A DNA stretch of 64,000 nucleotides from Pseudofabraea citricarpa. Taxonomy: Eukaryota; Ascomycota; Leotiomycetes; Helotiales; Dermateaceae. The stretch is taken from positions 124,001 to 188,000 of the forward strand of contig JAPWGK010000003.1 in NCBI GenBank assembly GCA_029641185.1, given 5' to 3'. The first letter of the stretch is position 1. The number at the start of each line of letters is the position of its first letter. This document shows positions 26,067 through 36,501 of this stretch, piece after piece. The notes under the pieces are model-generated. The model was not told where the DNA came from. It saw only the letters and a list, made by a program, of their open reading frames with translations, and did no database searches. The position numbers and the translations under genes are program-made.

Positions 26067-26438
26067 ATGGGTGCTATTTCCGACGCCTTGAATGCTCTTC
26101 GCAGGCGCACTCATCTTATCAGCTCCTCGAAACAGAAACTCTTGCGACCTGCAGTGGGTGACGCATCAGCAGCTGGGCACCGGATTATCCCAGCCGCATC
26201 TCAGGACCACAGTATAGGTCTACGTATTGATCGTGGAGTGCAAGTTGGAGATCGAATCAAGGTTTATCTGCAGCCAAACAAGAACGCCGCAAACCCAACA
26301 ATCAAACGCCTCGCTGCCAAGAATAGTCACCAGAACCTTGCAGAGGCTTGGGTTGATACCACAAAGCCTGTCAACGATGATACCGTTGATGAAGTCTTTG
26401 ACGCTTTGGAGGAGGATGCAAAAGCAAAGGGCCATTGA
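26067..26438 (+). CDS. Small basic protein of unknown function, likely paralogue of 32474-32827
   Basis: Single exon, 123 residues, start context CAAAATGG. No signal peptide or membrane segment, so probably cytoplasmic, nuclear or mitochondrial. Basic N-terminal half and an acidic helical C-terminus (DDTVDEVFDALEEDAKAK). It resembles the protein coded at 32474-32827 in a run of matching positions: KQKLLRPAVG versus WKKFVHPTVG, GLRID versus GTRFD, YLQPNKNAANPTIKRLAAKN versus YQLQANAGKVPTSIENWRKAN, and similar acidic ends. The match is weak by eye but keeps order and spacing. No known domain recognised. Convergent with the AIM9-like gene next to it. Confidence 0.6.
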   Translation: MGAISDALNALRRRTHLISSSKQKLLRPAVGDASAAGHRIIPAASQDHSIGLRIDRGVQVGDRIKVYLQPNKNAANPTIKRLAAKNSHQNLAEAWVDTTKPVNDDTVDEVFDALEEDAKAKGH

Positions 26439-26695
26439 TGGAGAGTTGGATATATTCAAGTGGGCGTTCTTGATGGAGATATATGTTGCAATTGCCATTT
26501 GCATGTTTGCGTTTTTGGACATGCGAACCTTGAGTCTTGGGTTAGGTTCTGATACGACTGCTGAGGATACTAGTCGGACTAGTTGGGAAGGTTGAAATAT
26601 CTACGAATCATTATCTAGTTCTATTAGGATGAATACCTTCATTGACCTTGCTACTCAGGGAAGTGACAGTGGCACATAAAATCTGCTTTTTTTTT

Positions 26696-28676
26696 TCAAC
26701 TCTCAAAGACATCATCAAAATCAGTACCTCCCGCAGCTTTGAGCTTCGCTTGCAGTTCTTTTAGTTGCTCTTTATGGCTCTCTAAATGAGCCTTGGCCTC
26801 TTCATACTCATCGTGTGATACCCAACCGTCCTTGCCAACAAGTTCAGACCGCAGTGTATGAAACTCGTTGTAAGCGTTGGCCCACCTCTCCATCTCTTCA
26901 TCCGATCTTTCAATTTCGTTCTGTGAAAATGATATCGGGCAGGTAGAGTTTGTGCCGCCGGTGAGATTCTCCCAACTTACCGATATCTGAATCAGGAGAT
27001 GTCGCAATGGTATTAAACCATCAATCCACGACCTTCCGACAAGATCAAAAATAGAGGGTATTAGATGGTTGTCTTTGATCTGCATTGTGTCTAAAGCTCG
27101 AAATAAGCGTGGGTTAAATTTCCGTGAGGCTACTTCATAAAACTTCTTGAGCTTAACCTCTTTGTATTCAAGCTGAGCGTTCTGTCGGTCGTCTTCACTT
27201 AATACATCGATGTCATTCCGGAGTGGAGGAGGCATCACTGCACCCCATGGGTAATCCCAATCGCAATCAAATGCAGAGGCAAATCGTGCTTGCTGGAAGA
27301 ATGGGGCAATCCATACTCCCTGCCAGTCAATAATACCAGAGACTCGAGATAATTGAGCTGAGTCCACAAAGATATTTCCGCGATGGAGGTCAGTGTGCCA
27401 CAAGGTTGGCGACCGGATGTCATCTTGTTTTGGTATGATATAAGGGAGAACTAGGAGGAATTGTTCAAGAAGCTCAATATGCGATTTTGACTCTGACGAA
27501 TCGAACGATATATCTCGTTTGACACGGGATGTGATCCAGGCAATCTCGCGTTTCACAACAGCTGTAAAATAATTCTCAACGGATACCCCTATATTCTATA
27601 GATTAGAAGAATGAATAACAACGTTGCAAAGCTCTTGGGAAAATATTAGTATAGCTCGGAAAAGGGTTACCCACAAGGTCCTCGATCGATATCCATCTGA
27701 CCACGTTCGTCTGCCCAAAATCCGCGCTCTACGGATTTCCCAATCATGAACTTGCGTGAAACTTCGTCTTCTGACCCGAGCAGTATCTTTTCGTGAGCCA
27801 CTCCAAAACCTGCCTGAACGGCACCGTTGTCTGCGTAGTACAAGCTGCCATATTTTAAAAAGCTTGCACCGGCCAACTTCGCCTCGATTTGTACCACACT
27901 CTTCACGAGGCTAATTTGATCGAGGTCAGATATATCTGACCAGACTTGGTCGAGCTCATTTCCGGCGATTTTCTCCATGATAATATACTCTGCACCCACT
28001 GGGTTTGATGGCGAAGAATGTGAATTCCATGCATAAACTTCGGGCACTGGGATTTTCAAGACAGTTCGAAGCTATTCAGTAGAAATGATTAGCATTCGTA
28101 GAACGCACCTACTAAAATCAAAGGATCATTACTCACGAAGTCAAGCGTAGCAACCTCACTCGCGATCGTGAAATTCGCGACACCAGCATTTGGGTTCGGA
28201 ATCTTTGCTATCAATTCGCGACCGTTGTTAAATTTCAATAAGAACGCCTTGTTGAAAAGACCCTCTGGAAGCTTGGCGATTGAAATACAAGTCGACTTAA
28301 TCGCGTCCGAAGCAGCCTGCTTCAAAGCGGGGATGCTGAAACGCACATAGCGTTTTGCCATCTGTTCGTCTTCCTTAAACAGCCATCGCCCTGAGCTATA
28401 TCGATAGAATCTTTCATCCTCCTCATTGTTCTCTGAGGCTATCGGGCATATTAGTAGATAGACCAAGTATTGAGCTTTGATATAAATGCCTTTCTTCTGC
28501 CTGAGGTGATCGTGGCCTTTGTTTGAGATCATCTTCACTGTTCTCCAGCACTGCGTCCGCAATATTGGTCTTCTTTTCGGGCAGAGTAACGCGATTGACA
28601 CCAAGTTGCACCGCGTTGCAAAATACATCACTCCGTAGGTAGCGTGGAGGATTGAACTATTATCAAATACCGCCAT
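26696..28676 (-). CDS. AIM9-like phosphotransferase (APH-fold kinase-like) 1
   Basis: Well-supported exons, in coding order, end at 28137, run 28071-27675, and 27588-26696; phases agree. The first exon is open back to an ATG at 28676, but the family's N-terminus begins only at RFYRYSSGRWLF, so the true start, or an extra 5' intron (a TACTAAT branch and CTCAG acceptor lie just before it), is unsettled. Motifs: LPEGLFNKAFLL (nucleotide loop), AKIPNPNAG, ASEVATLDF, VGAEYIIMEK, DIDRGPW across the second junction, the catalytic loop LWHTDLHRGNIFVD and the metal site GIIDWQG. These place it with the fungal family annotated after yeast AIM9 (altered inheritance of mitochondria 9), within aminoglycoside phosphotransferase-like kinases. 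Substrate unknown. The second intron has a GTGGGT donor, chosen because it restores GPW. A second family member lies at 34043. Confidence 0.75.
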
Positions 28677-28720
28677 TTAAATACAGGAAGAACAAAAAAA
28701 GGCCAAGAATATAACATAGT

Positions 28721-28795
28721 CACGTGATGCTTTACTTACCGAACGTTTGGAATAATAGTCACGTGAGGCACGTGGAACGCTAGTGCCTATATAAG
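28721..28795. promoter_or_regulatory. Triple CACGTG cluster and TATA box
   Basis: CACGTG occurs at 28721-28726, 28760-28765 and 28769-28774, two of them as TCACGTGA-like sites, the preferred target of bHLH factors. TATATAA follows at 28788-28794 on the plus strand. The AIM9-like gene starts in the other direction close by (28676 or lower), so the cluster could serve both sides. Confidence 0.5.
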
Positions 28796-28917
28796 GCCTC
28801 CTCCTGTACAAGCTCCTCTTTCCTCCTTAAGCAAATCAATAACCTTCGAAACGAGCATTCATTGAATATACAATACTTATCGACCCATTGATTACAGTCA
28901 ACCGACAATCAAGAAAT

Positions 28918-29022
28918 ATGTTACTTCGTTGTTATGGTAGCTTTTTAGGCACTTTGATGGTGCTAAGTTATTACTGTTTTGTATATTCTATCACGTTTAA
29001 AGAACGTAGAAACTTATACTAA
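28918..29022 (+). CDS. Candidate short ORF downstream of TATA box
   Basis: An ATG 124 bases after the TATA box opens a frame of 34 residues with a hydrophobic middle (LMVLSYYCFVYSI). The leader (GCAAATCAATAACC to CAATCAAGAAATATG) looks like that of a real fungal mRNA. The peptide may be real, may be the first part of a longer spliced gene, or may be the remains of one. I cannot close a longer model. Confidence 0.22.
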   Translation: MLLRCYGSFLGTLMVLSYYCFVYSITFKERRNLY

Positions 29023-29525
29023 CAACGGGATTTTTATGTACAGCTTTTGTTATTTGGCAGCTGATTAGCACATGCAGGATACCTAATTAGTTTTCCAGCT
29101 GAGACTCTTGTTACGTTAGTGATATTTAGTTTTTAAAATCATAAAGTTTTGATCATTATTATTCACAATAAGATACTTTCCACATATACCTATATCTACC
29201 CAGAAATATTGTGTTTACTTATTATACAATGATCAATTGTTCAAGTCCCTGAAGTAGAGAAATTAGTAGTTGACTACCGAGTTATCAACTGGTTTAGGCA
29301 GCTGCTTAGATATGTCGGCAATAGTTCCACCATAACTTGAAGAAAAAGAGCACTGGCAAATAATGACTGCTAATACTCTGTGATTTATTGTACATACCCC
29401 CCCTCCTCTACACACTAGCACAATTGGTGCATGTGCTCTGCTTAGGTTATTCACCAGCAGAATAATAAGCCACGATATAGGTATTCAAAACTCGCGAGTA
29501 AATACATCCTAGAGAACTTACCCGA

Positions 29526-31020
29526 TCAAGTTTTTAGGCAGTTCAGCCACTGATCTTGAAGCAGTGCCAGAGCTGTCAGTCGTTTCTCTGGTTCCCACTG
29601 TAGCATCTTCCGTAGAAAGTCCAGAAACAGTCTTTTGTTCTCACCTTTGACATACACTTCAACTTCCTCCAACGAGTAATTCGAAATCTCCCCAAACCAT
29701 TTCCAGCCGCCTAACGAGACTGATTAGTAGGGTTGAGTAATTTACAGCCACGTAATATGAAATTACTTACCTTCATGATTCCAGTAAGCTAAAGTCTCAT
29801 CGGCTCATTGAAGGAAATGCTTTGGAGCAGGACCGAGCAGGGCAATCATTTCAACAAGCATACGCACATTGGACTTTTTCCTATCGTCATCTCCTGGATG
29901 GAGCATATGCCCTTCCTCGAAGAGGTCCCAAGTCTTCAAATATGTAAGCGTTAGCCCTATCCCCCACTAAACATGATATAATTTCGAAGAAAAGTGGACC
30001 GTAGAGGTTCTAGAACATACCATGACGCCAAAGTTCCAGATATCCGGCCGAGTTCCAAAGCATGCATAAAATTACCTCGGGAGCGCGATATACTTCCGGT
30101 TGTATAAAACCTTCGTGCTGCTCACTAATACGTGCCATTCCGAAATCTGTGATCATGTACCTACCAACACCTCTCAAATACTTTTTAAGAACGAAATCTT
30201 GAGACTTGTATATTATTCGGTCGCCGTCCACCTTACGAGGACTTGGTTCTCCCTATTCAGTCTTCTCCCATTCTTTGAAAACGGTTGGGTCAGAGTAGCT
30301 GAGCATGATGTTCTTCGCTTGAATGTCTAGAAAGCGTTCGGTACTCTTGCTCAAGTGCATGGATTCATTTATCACCTACCAGTATGTATGATGTGGGCTT
30401 CAGAGTGAAGGTAATCTAGTCCCGCAAAAACTTGCTGTAAGGCGATTTTCAACATGTCTTCCGTCAGGTTTTTCGGGCTCAGTGTATTCTGTAAGTCATG
30501 AAGGCTCGCCAAAAGTGGTTCTTGTAGTAAACATTCATGAATGCCGGTTGGCCCCTCGATTTCGAAGGAGGCTTGCGTAGTTCGAATGAAATATGCTCCG
30601 CTGTGCTTCCTGTGAGTTCTTGCAATGTGTCTGAGCACCTCGACCTCACGATTCGGCTCTTCGCTGGTGATGGAAATTTTTAGTACCACCTAATTATGCT
30701 TCCTTTCGTGTTATTGTTAGCTGTTATGCTCGGCATGTGAGTGAATTGAAATTACCTCAAGTCGCGACAAAACCAAACGGTCGAACTTGCCCCAAATCCC
30801 AGGCTGCTGAGCACCTGGTACCAGTTTTGAAATACGTCTCCAATACGGACTGGATAGTAGACGGAGTTCTCGTAATGCGGCATTTGCTCCTCTTTGAACT
30901 TGATTTTTCCGTCAAGGGGTTTGAACCCAGAAAATCTAATCACGCGTGGGGGCGACACTGGCCTACGCGGGAAGCCGCCAGTGGGAAGCCGCCAGTGCTT
31001 TTCAGAAGGGCTTTCATCAT
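29526..31020 (-). pseudogene. SRPK-like protein kinase pseudogene
   Basis: All five exons of a kinase like the one at 6308 can be traced: 31020-30756, 30702-30380, 30326-30021, 29933-29771 and 29710-29526, each with GT-AG ends. Motifs seen: YYPVRIGDVF, SLGFGASSTVWFC, VVLKI, YLHSEAHIIHTDIQAKNIML, ITDFGMA, YRAPEVIL, DIWNFGVM, LFEEGHML and the C-lobe WEPEKRLTALALLQDQW. Lesions: a 14-base tandem duplication (30969-30996) that puts the ATG at 31020 out of frame; stop codons at 30692-30690 (before VVLKI), 30255-30253 and 29807-29805; and one extra base at about 30043-30052 just before DIWNFGVM. Everything else keeps phase, so the decay is recent. At least two of the stops fit single C-to-T changes (from CAG and CGA codons). 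Cannot make an active kinase as it stands. Confidence 0.85.
30969..30996. repeat. 14-base tandem duplication in kinase pseudogene exon 1
   Basis: Two exact adjacent copies of GGGAAGCCGCCAGT. Removing one makes exon 1 251 bases long, which gives the phase that exon 2 needs. It is therefore a frameshifting slippage event. Confidence 0.85.
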
Positions 31021-32473
31021 GATGGGAAATGAGCGAAAATGAAGGCCCTTATTGTCAATCGTGCTTCGTCGTTAAGAAGCGCTGGTAACGTGATCCGCTC
31101 CCTGTGAGTTCCCGTCCAGATTTAGAACGTGAGTAGCTTATGTATTGGAGTTAATAGTTTGATAAGCATTAGAAGAACAGAAGAAAGGTAAGAGCAGAGT
31201 CGACGATCTCGCTTTTCATGGCATCTTCAATACTTGTACTAATTCTGTGGATACGAATAATCCGATGCCAGCATATCCTTGAGCCGTCGCCAAGATGTTG
31301 ATCAAGGATAAATCATTAATGGCGAGCCATTAATTAAAGAGCAATGATCTGAAACCATCCATATATCTACAATAATGATAATTACTACTCAGGGAATTAT
31401 ATCCACCGGTCAACCAAACCAAAAAAGAAATCTGATGGCACTCACCAGAAGTTGAGATATTGCAAAACGCCCTCCAAAAAGAAAACACAGGCGGTGGAAA
31501 AGAATGAATGAGATAAAGAGCACGAAGCTTTGTCGCCGGAACGCCCATGCAAGGTCTCCCTGGTGGCAGTTTCTCCGTGCTCATCAGAATGTTCTAACTG
31601 TGGTGATATTTTAAAGGCCAAGAAATTTTTCAAGTAGGTCTTTTCAAAAAAAAAAAAAAAAAAAGTGGTTCACCTCATGTAGAAACTTGGGGGGTACCGA
31701 AAATACTGAGTTGAAATCATCTGTTGATCAACTATAAGGTAAGTACTGCTGTTCTAACAATACTCTTCTGAAATGAAATCGCTTCGGCAGTTCTATCACC
31801 CACGAAATAGATGAAAACTTCAGGCTGTTCAGATTAGAGGCTGTTGATTTACCAAAACTGAAAATATCTGCCTGCATTCTTACGAAAGATTAGCCGTCCC
31901 AATAAGCGAGCTCGTAATCATAAGCTCGTAACATACGTTGATAGTACATGTATCAGCTGTCTCTGGGATAGACCTGGAATCCTCAGAGTATTGACTTTTG
32001 ATTAAGTGCTATGGATATTTCTTTATTGAAGTCACTGGTCTCTCCACGTTGCCTGAGTCACAACACTAAATCACTCGCTTAAATCGAATTGTTGTTCTAA
32101 CAATTTAATATTAGTTTTAGAGTTCTATATAAGCAGTAAACTTGACTATATATATCCCCGTGGAGTTAATCTCATACTATTACAATGATAGTGCCAACAG
32201 ATTAATACTAAACAAATTCTAAGACAAAGCTATTACCCTATTTTGATTGCTATAACTATCGCCGAGCTCCCGAGTTATTTATATATTTTTGGAAAATACC
32301 AACCATAACAATACAGTTATATTCATGTCTCATATCTATTTCTGTATAATATCGACTATCCATATACTAGCATTCCGTCCTTCCGTCCTTCCAGTCTACA
32401 TAATTTGGCCAAGAACTTCTAGTAAATGCAAACCAAAGATATCCAAAACGAGTCCAAAAGGCACTCTCTGGAC
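31021..32473. other. AT-rich intergenic region
   Basis: About 1.45 kb with a run of 19 A (31646-31664). Apart from the weak two-exon candidate at 31302-31584 no gene is evident. Confidence 0.4.
31302..31584 (-). CDS. Weak candidate: two-exon small gene
   Basis: Exons 31584-31446 and 31366-31302 are joined by a well-formed intron (GTGAGT to TTGTAG) and give 67 residues starting MSTEKLPPGRPCMGVPATK. No motif is recognised and the composition is not distinctive. It could equally be a piece of a decayed gene. Confidence 0.2.
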
Positions 32474-32827
32474 TCATTCTATGGAATCAAAGCCTTCCTG
32501 AATACCAGCAGCAACATCCTCCTGGGTACCATCTTTTGGGATATAGATAGTAGCCATCACAGCATGGGTTCCTCCGTTGGCCTTCCTCCAATTCTCAATC
32601 GATGTAGGGACCTTGCCAGCGTTTGCCTGCAGCTGATATTTATGGCATATGATACCGCTCCTGTCGATTTCACCGTCGTAGTCAAATCGTGTCCCGAGTC
32701 TTTGCTGATCTTTCGGAGCCCGAGGAAATGCTGTCTTGCCCCGGCCTACTGTCGGATGGACGAATTTCTTCCATGATTTGAGAGCCTCTGCCTTAACGAC
32801 GGCCAGAGTTTTTCCGAATTTCCCCAT
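32474..32827 (-). CDS. Small protein of unknown function, likely paralogue of 26067-26438
   Basis: 117 residues from the ATG at 32827. The frame is open for 58 more codons upstream, but that part is Pro/Phe-rich and does not look coding, and the ATG at 32827 has the better context. Basic amphipathic N-terminus (MGKFGKTLAVVKAEALKSWK), then the shared pattern HPTVG, GTRFD, YQLQ, PTSIENWRKAN and an acidic C-terminal helix (EDVAAGIQEGFDSIE). The stretch HAVMATIYIPKDG looks like a beta strand pair, so a small alpha/beta fold is likely. No secretion signal. A TATA box lies at 33074-33081 on this strand; a leader intron is possible (CTCACAG acceptor just before the ATG). Function unknown. Confidence 0.6.
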   Translation of the reverse strand: MGKFGKTLAVVKAEALKSWKKFVHPTVGRGKTAFPRAPKDQQRLGTRFDYDGEIDRSGIICHKYQLQANAGKVPTSIENWRKANGGTHAVMATIYIPKDGTQEDVAAGIQEGFDSIE

Positions 32828-34042
32828 GTTTCTTCTTTTTGGAACTGTGAGACAATTACAATAAACATGGTGGCATAAAAAGTAAGAAAGAGGGCTACTG
32901 ACAAGAGGGGGGTTTTGAAATAACTTTTGTGTTGAGATAGCCTGAGGGCAAATGTGTGTCTCGGAAGGGTTCGAAGGGAGATAAAAGACAAATGGGGACA
33001 AATTGAGGTGGAAGTTCGAGTTTCACTTTGACTTGGGATGATTTGAGGACACAAAGCGAGGGGAGAATGCACCTATATATACAAATGATCTGAAGTGACA
33101 GTGGATTTAATTCTGACTTCAAAAAGTCTTCTCCTAACGACCTGGCGGCTTTTGGGGTTTGGCGGTAGCTGGTACACACACGTCTAGCCTCAGAATCACC
33201 CGAGTACTCATCCAACATGTTGTGTCTCGTTTAAGAAGGTAAAGGGGCCAAATCAATGCAGTTAGGAATCAATACTTGAGGTTTACAGGTGACGATAGAG
33301 ATCATGCAAGGCCCATTAACCGCTTGACAGGATACGATTTTTCAAAAAGTCTATTTCAGTTGCATTAAACCAGAGTATGACCCTAAGACGGGCCCAAGTG
33401 GATAGAACAATGGTCTGTCAAGTGATCGAGGTGCGAGGCTGAGCTTGAATGTAACTCATCTTCATATTCAAGCGCCAAATCATCACCGGTGATTCATTGA
33501 CAACATCCATGTCATCAATCCCACTCATGGCCACGGCCATTGCTGGAGGATACTTGGTGACTTCGCCACATTGCAAGGCGACTAGCCTAACACCAACAGT
33601 ACGGGCTTCCGGCGTTAACAGATGAGCTGAGAACAAATGGATAACTTTAGAACATCTGTGGGAGGATCGAAGTGGAAACATTTGATCGCTAATGGTTAAC
33701 AGCGTTGTTGGAATATTGATGCATGCGGCTTGCTCATTTGGCCAGAGATATCCCGGCGTCGGAACTTAATTTTACCGCCCACAGTTTCAACGCGCCTCTG
33801 CGCGTTATCGTCACGAACATTGATCATCCGAAGTTCCACATCTCAAAATGCAGCACGATGCATAGGATAGAGGACTCTTCTGCCTTGTGGATTTGCACGC
33901 CCTGTTAGACGACCAGAAGGCGTGATATCTCCTCATGAATAGTTCCCGCGCCTTGTGCAAGGCCTTTCAGCCATGTATATCACCGGCTACTCACGCCTTC
34001 AGAAGTCTTGGGACCCTGCCTATGCCCCAAAAATCTCCCGAT
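32828..34042. other. Divergent upstream region
   Basis: Between the small protein (minus) and AIM9-like gene 2 (plus). TATA box at 33074-33081 for the minus-strand gene. Open frames at 33418-33681 and 33723-33908 lack supporting features. Confidence 0.4.
33074..33081 (-). promoter_or_regulatory. TATA box of the small gene at 32827
   Basis: TATATATA about 245 bases before the start codon. The distance leaves room for a long or spliced leader. Confidence 0.4.
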
Positions 34043-35750
34043 ATGAATGCCAACTCATATCTCTTCCACTATACCTCAGGTAGATGGATGTAAGTTTCAT
34101 AAGGATGCTGGTATATGCGGTACTAATGGTTGTATGCCATAGATATAACGAATCTCTACGCCTCAAAGAGCGAGTCTTAAACTTCGACGTCACTGAGCTC
34201 CAAAAAGCTGCAGCAGCTGCCGTCCACAAGGATTTAACAAAGGTCTACGGTTTTTCTAAGCTCGCTGAGGGCGGGTTCAATAGAGCATTTGAGATAACTA
34301 TCGATGACACCTCGGTGATTGCAAGACTTCCATACCCGTCGACCTATCCAAAACGCTATACTATCGCCAGTGAAGTAGCTACTATCAATCTCGTCAGATC
34401 GTATGGAGTACCGGCCCCAAAAATCCTGGATTATTCAGCTACTAGCGACAATGCAGTTGGTTCCGAGTACATTATCATGGAGAAGGTCAATGGTAGAGAT
34501 CTTGGGGACATCTGGTATGAACTTTCGGAAAAGGAGCGATTGAAAGTCCTCTCACAGGTGGGGAAATTGGAGTCCGTACTATTCTCTATACCCTTACCTG
34601 CATATGGAAGTATATATCGCAAACAAGATCTGGAAGCAAATACCCAGAGTGTGGATATTGTAGCTGGGGATCCAGGTGCAGCACAACTTTGCATTGGACC
34701 CGATGTTGCACAGAAATGGTGGTATGGTGTTCGGGGACAATTACCAATTTCCCGTGGTCCATGTAATTATGACCACCATGAAGTTCATCAAGCCCAGTAT
34801 AGCTAACACAATGAGCAGTCATAGAACCAGGCGATGTCTTTACTGCTGGTGCGATGAAGGAAATAACGTGGCTCAAAAACCATGCTCTTCCCCGTCTCCC
34901 TCGTACAGTTGCGCACAGAGATTTGTATAACTACCAAAAGGTTTCCCCGGCAGATCACATAGCAAGCGTTGAGAAATATCTACAGATCGCTCCTTATCTG
35001 GTTCCACACGAAGATTTTCTGTCACGCCCGACCCTTCGCCACCCGGATCTCAACCCCCATAACCTTTTCGTGTCTGACGATTTCACTATCACGGGTGTAA
35101 TAGACTGGCAGCACTCATCTGTGTTACCACTAGTCCTTCAAGCCGGGATCCCAGATTCTTTTCAGAATTTTGGAGATGAGGTGTCGCGTAGCCTGAAAAA
35201 GCCTTCTCTTCCTGAATCCTTTGATACCATGAGCGCGGCAGATCAAGAGGTTGCTTTGGAGCAATACCGCAAAAGGCAGCTTCATTACTATTACATTGTT
35301 GCCACGGCTAAACATAACAAGTGCCATTACGACGCCCTCAAACAAGAATCAACTATGCCGAAGCAGAAACTCCAGCAATATGCAAGCGTACCATGGGAGG
35401 GCGATAGCATTACTCTCAAAGCTGAGTTGATTCGTGCCGTCCAGAACTGGTCAGTTCTTACTTCCAGCAAGGGGAATAGTCCCCCTGTATGCCCGATAGA
35501 CTTTTCAGACGAGGAAGTAGCAAAGTGCCTAAGCATGGAGGCCGAACAATATCATATTGATGTACAAATGGAGAAAGTCCATGATCGCATTGGAGTTAGC
35601 ACAGATGGTTGGACTTCAAATGAAAGATATGAAGATGCTCTTGAGGAAAATAAATATGTGAAGGCAGAAGCTGTCGCTACACTTGATGCTGCATCGAAGA
35701 AAGAGTTTCTTGAGAACTGGCCGTTGGATGATCACGAGGAGCATTGTTAG
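34043..35750 (+). CDS. AIM9-like phosphotransferase (APH-fold kinase-like) 2
   Basis: Exons 34043-34089, 34143-34762 and 34819-35750 join to 532 residues. The first exon is only 47 bases but its product runs straight into the family's N-terminus: MNANSYLFHYTSGRWIYNE. The first intron is textbook (GTAAGT, TACTAAT, CATAG). Motifs: LAEGGFNRAFEI, ARLPYPS, ASEVATINL, GSEYIIMEKVNG, SRGPF across the second junction, catalytic loop LRHPDLNPHNLFV with Asp and Asn kept, and VIDWQH. It is a relative of the gene at 26696 but well diverged from it. Unlike that copy the NPNAG stretch is PYPST. Belongs to the AIM9-type group of APH-fold kinases; substrate and site of action unknown. Complete and apparently functional. 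Confidence 0.82.
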
Positions 35751-36501
35751 GCATAGAGGCGGTGGATGATTATCAAATGTATAGATTCACATGTGTTCCT
35801 TAAGTAGGCAATCGATATTTGAATGATCTTTTTATTTCTTGTGATATAAAGAATACTTGACAGATTGCGGTGTAAATTCAGTCTGCCTTTTGATATCTGA
35901 CATTCTGTTGCAGTAGCGGACAAAATCTCACCGTCAAGGCTAGGACCAAAAGCAGTCACTAACGCCGTAACAGCACCTTAATCTCCATCTTTGCACACCT
36001 TCACTATTGTTGTAGAATTGAGAAACGTGCTGACAGGCGTCAAGAAATCAACGTCAAATCCTTCATAAGAAGAATATCTTTTAGCGCTTGTTAAATATCA
36101 AGAGACGCAGCTCAAACAGCGTTTTCAGCGGATGTAAGCGAGAAATGGGCGACCTGGAGCAATGGGGCACTATGCATCTAGGAACAATATTAGGAATACA
36201 GGGCACCTGGAAAATGAAAATTATATTGTAAATATAGGGTAGTCATTCAAACTTTATAGTTTCAATATCATGTTTTGTCATTTTTACGAGCATTTCTAGA
36301 AAATCCTGGTGGTGGCTATGAGTGCAAGTATTAAGATAGAGCAGAGCTGCTTTAGCGACCATCTGACAAATGACTATAAAAATAAGCTTCCCCCCATCAA
36401 AGCTGCCTTGGAAACCAAATCCACGACACCTTGAACAAAACACCAGCCCATTCAAGTACCAGCGTACACGAAATCCTACTGTTCTCTCTTTTGTTCTAAT
36501 T
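35751..36501. other. Intergenic region
   Basis: About 750 bases, AT-rich, between AIM9-like gene 2 and the APH-like pseudogene. No gene seen. Confidence 0.4.

Larger units (their letters stand above)
28677..29525. other. AT-rich intergenic region with a strong promoter-like element
   Basis: Holds three CACGTG sites and a plus-strand TATA box (28721-28795), then a short open frame (28918-29022). The rest is very AT-rich and shows no gene. Confidence 0.45.

Noticed and set aside
28423..28611. Alternative 5' exon for AIM9-like gene 1 in another frame
   Set aside because: It would splice in phase (GTGAAG donor to CTCAG acceptor) but the frame has no ATG before an upstream stop, so the start was left open.
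33418..33681. 87-codon frame, minus strand, before AIM9-like gene 2
   Set aside because: No motif, no promoter element and no continuation into a larger exon model.
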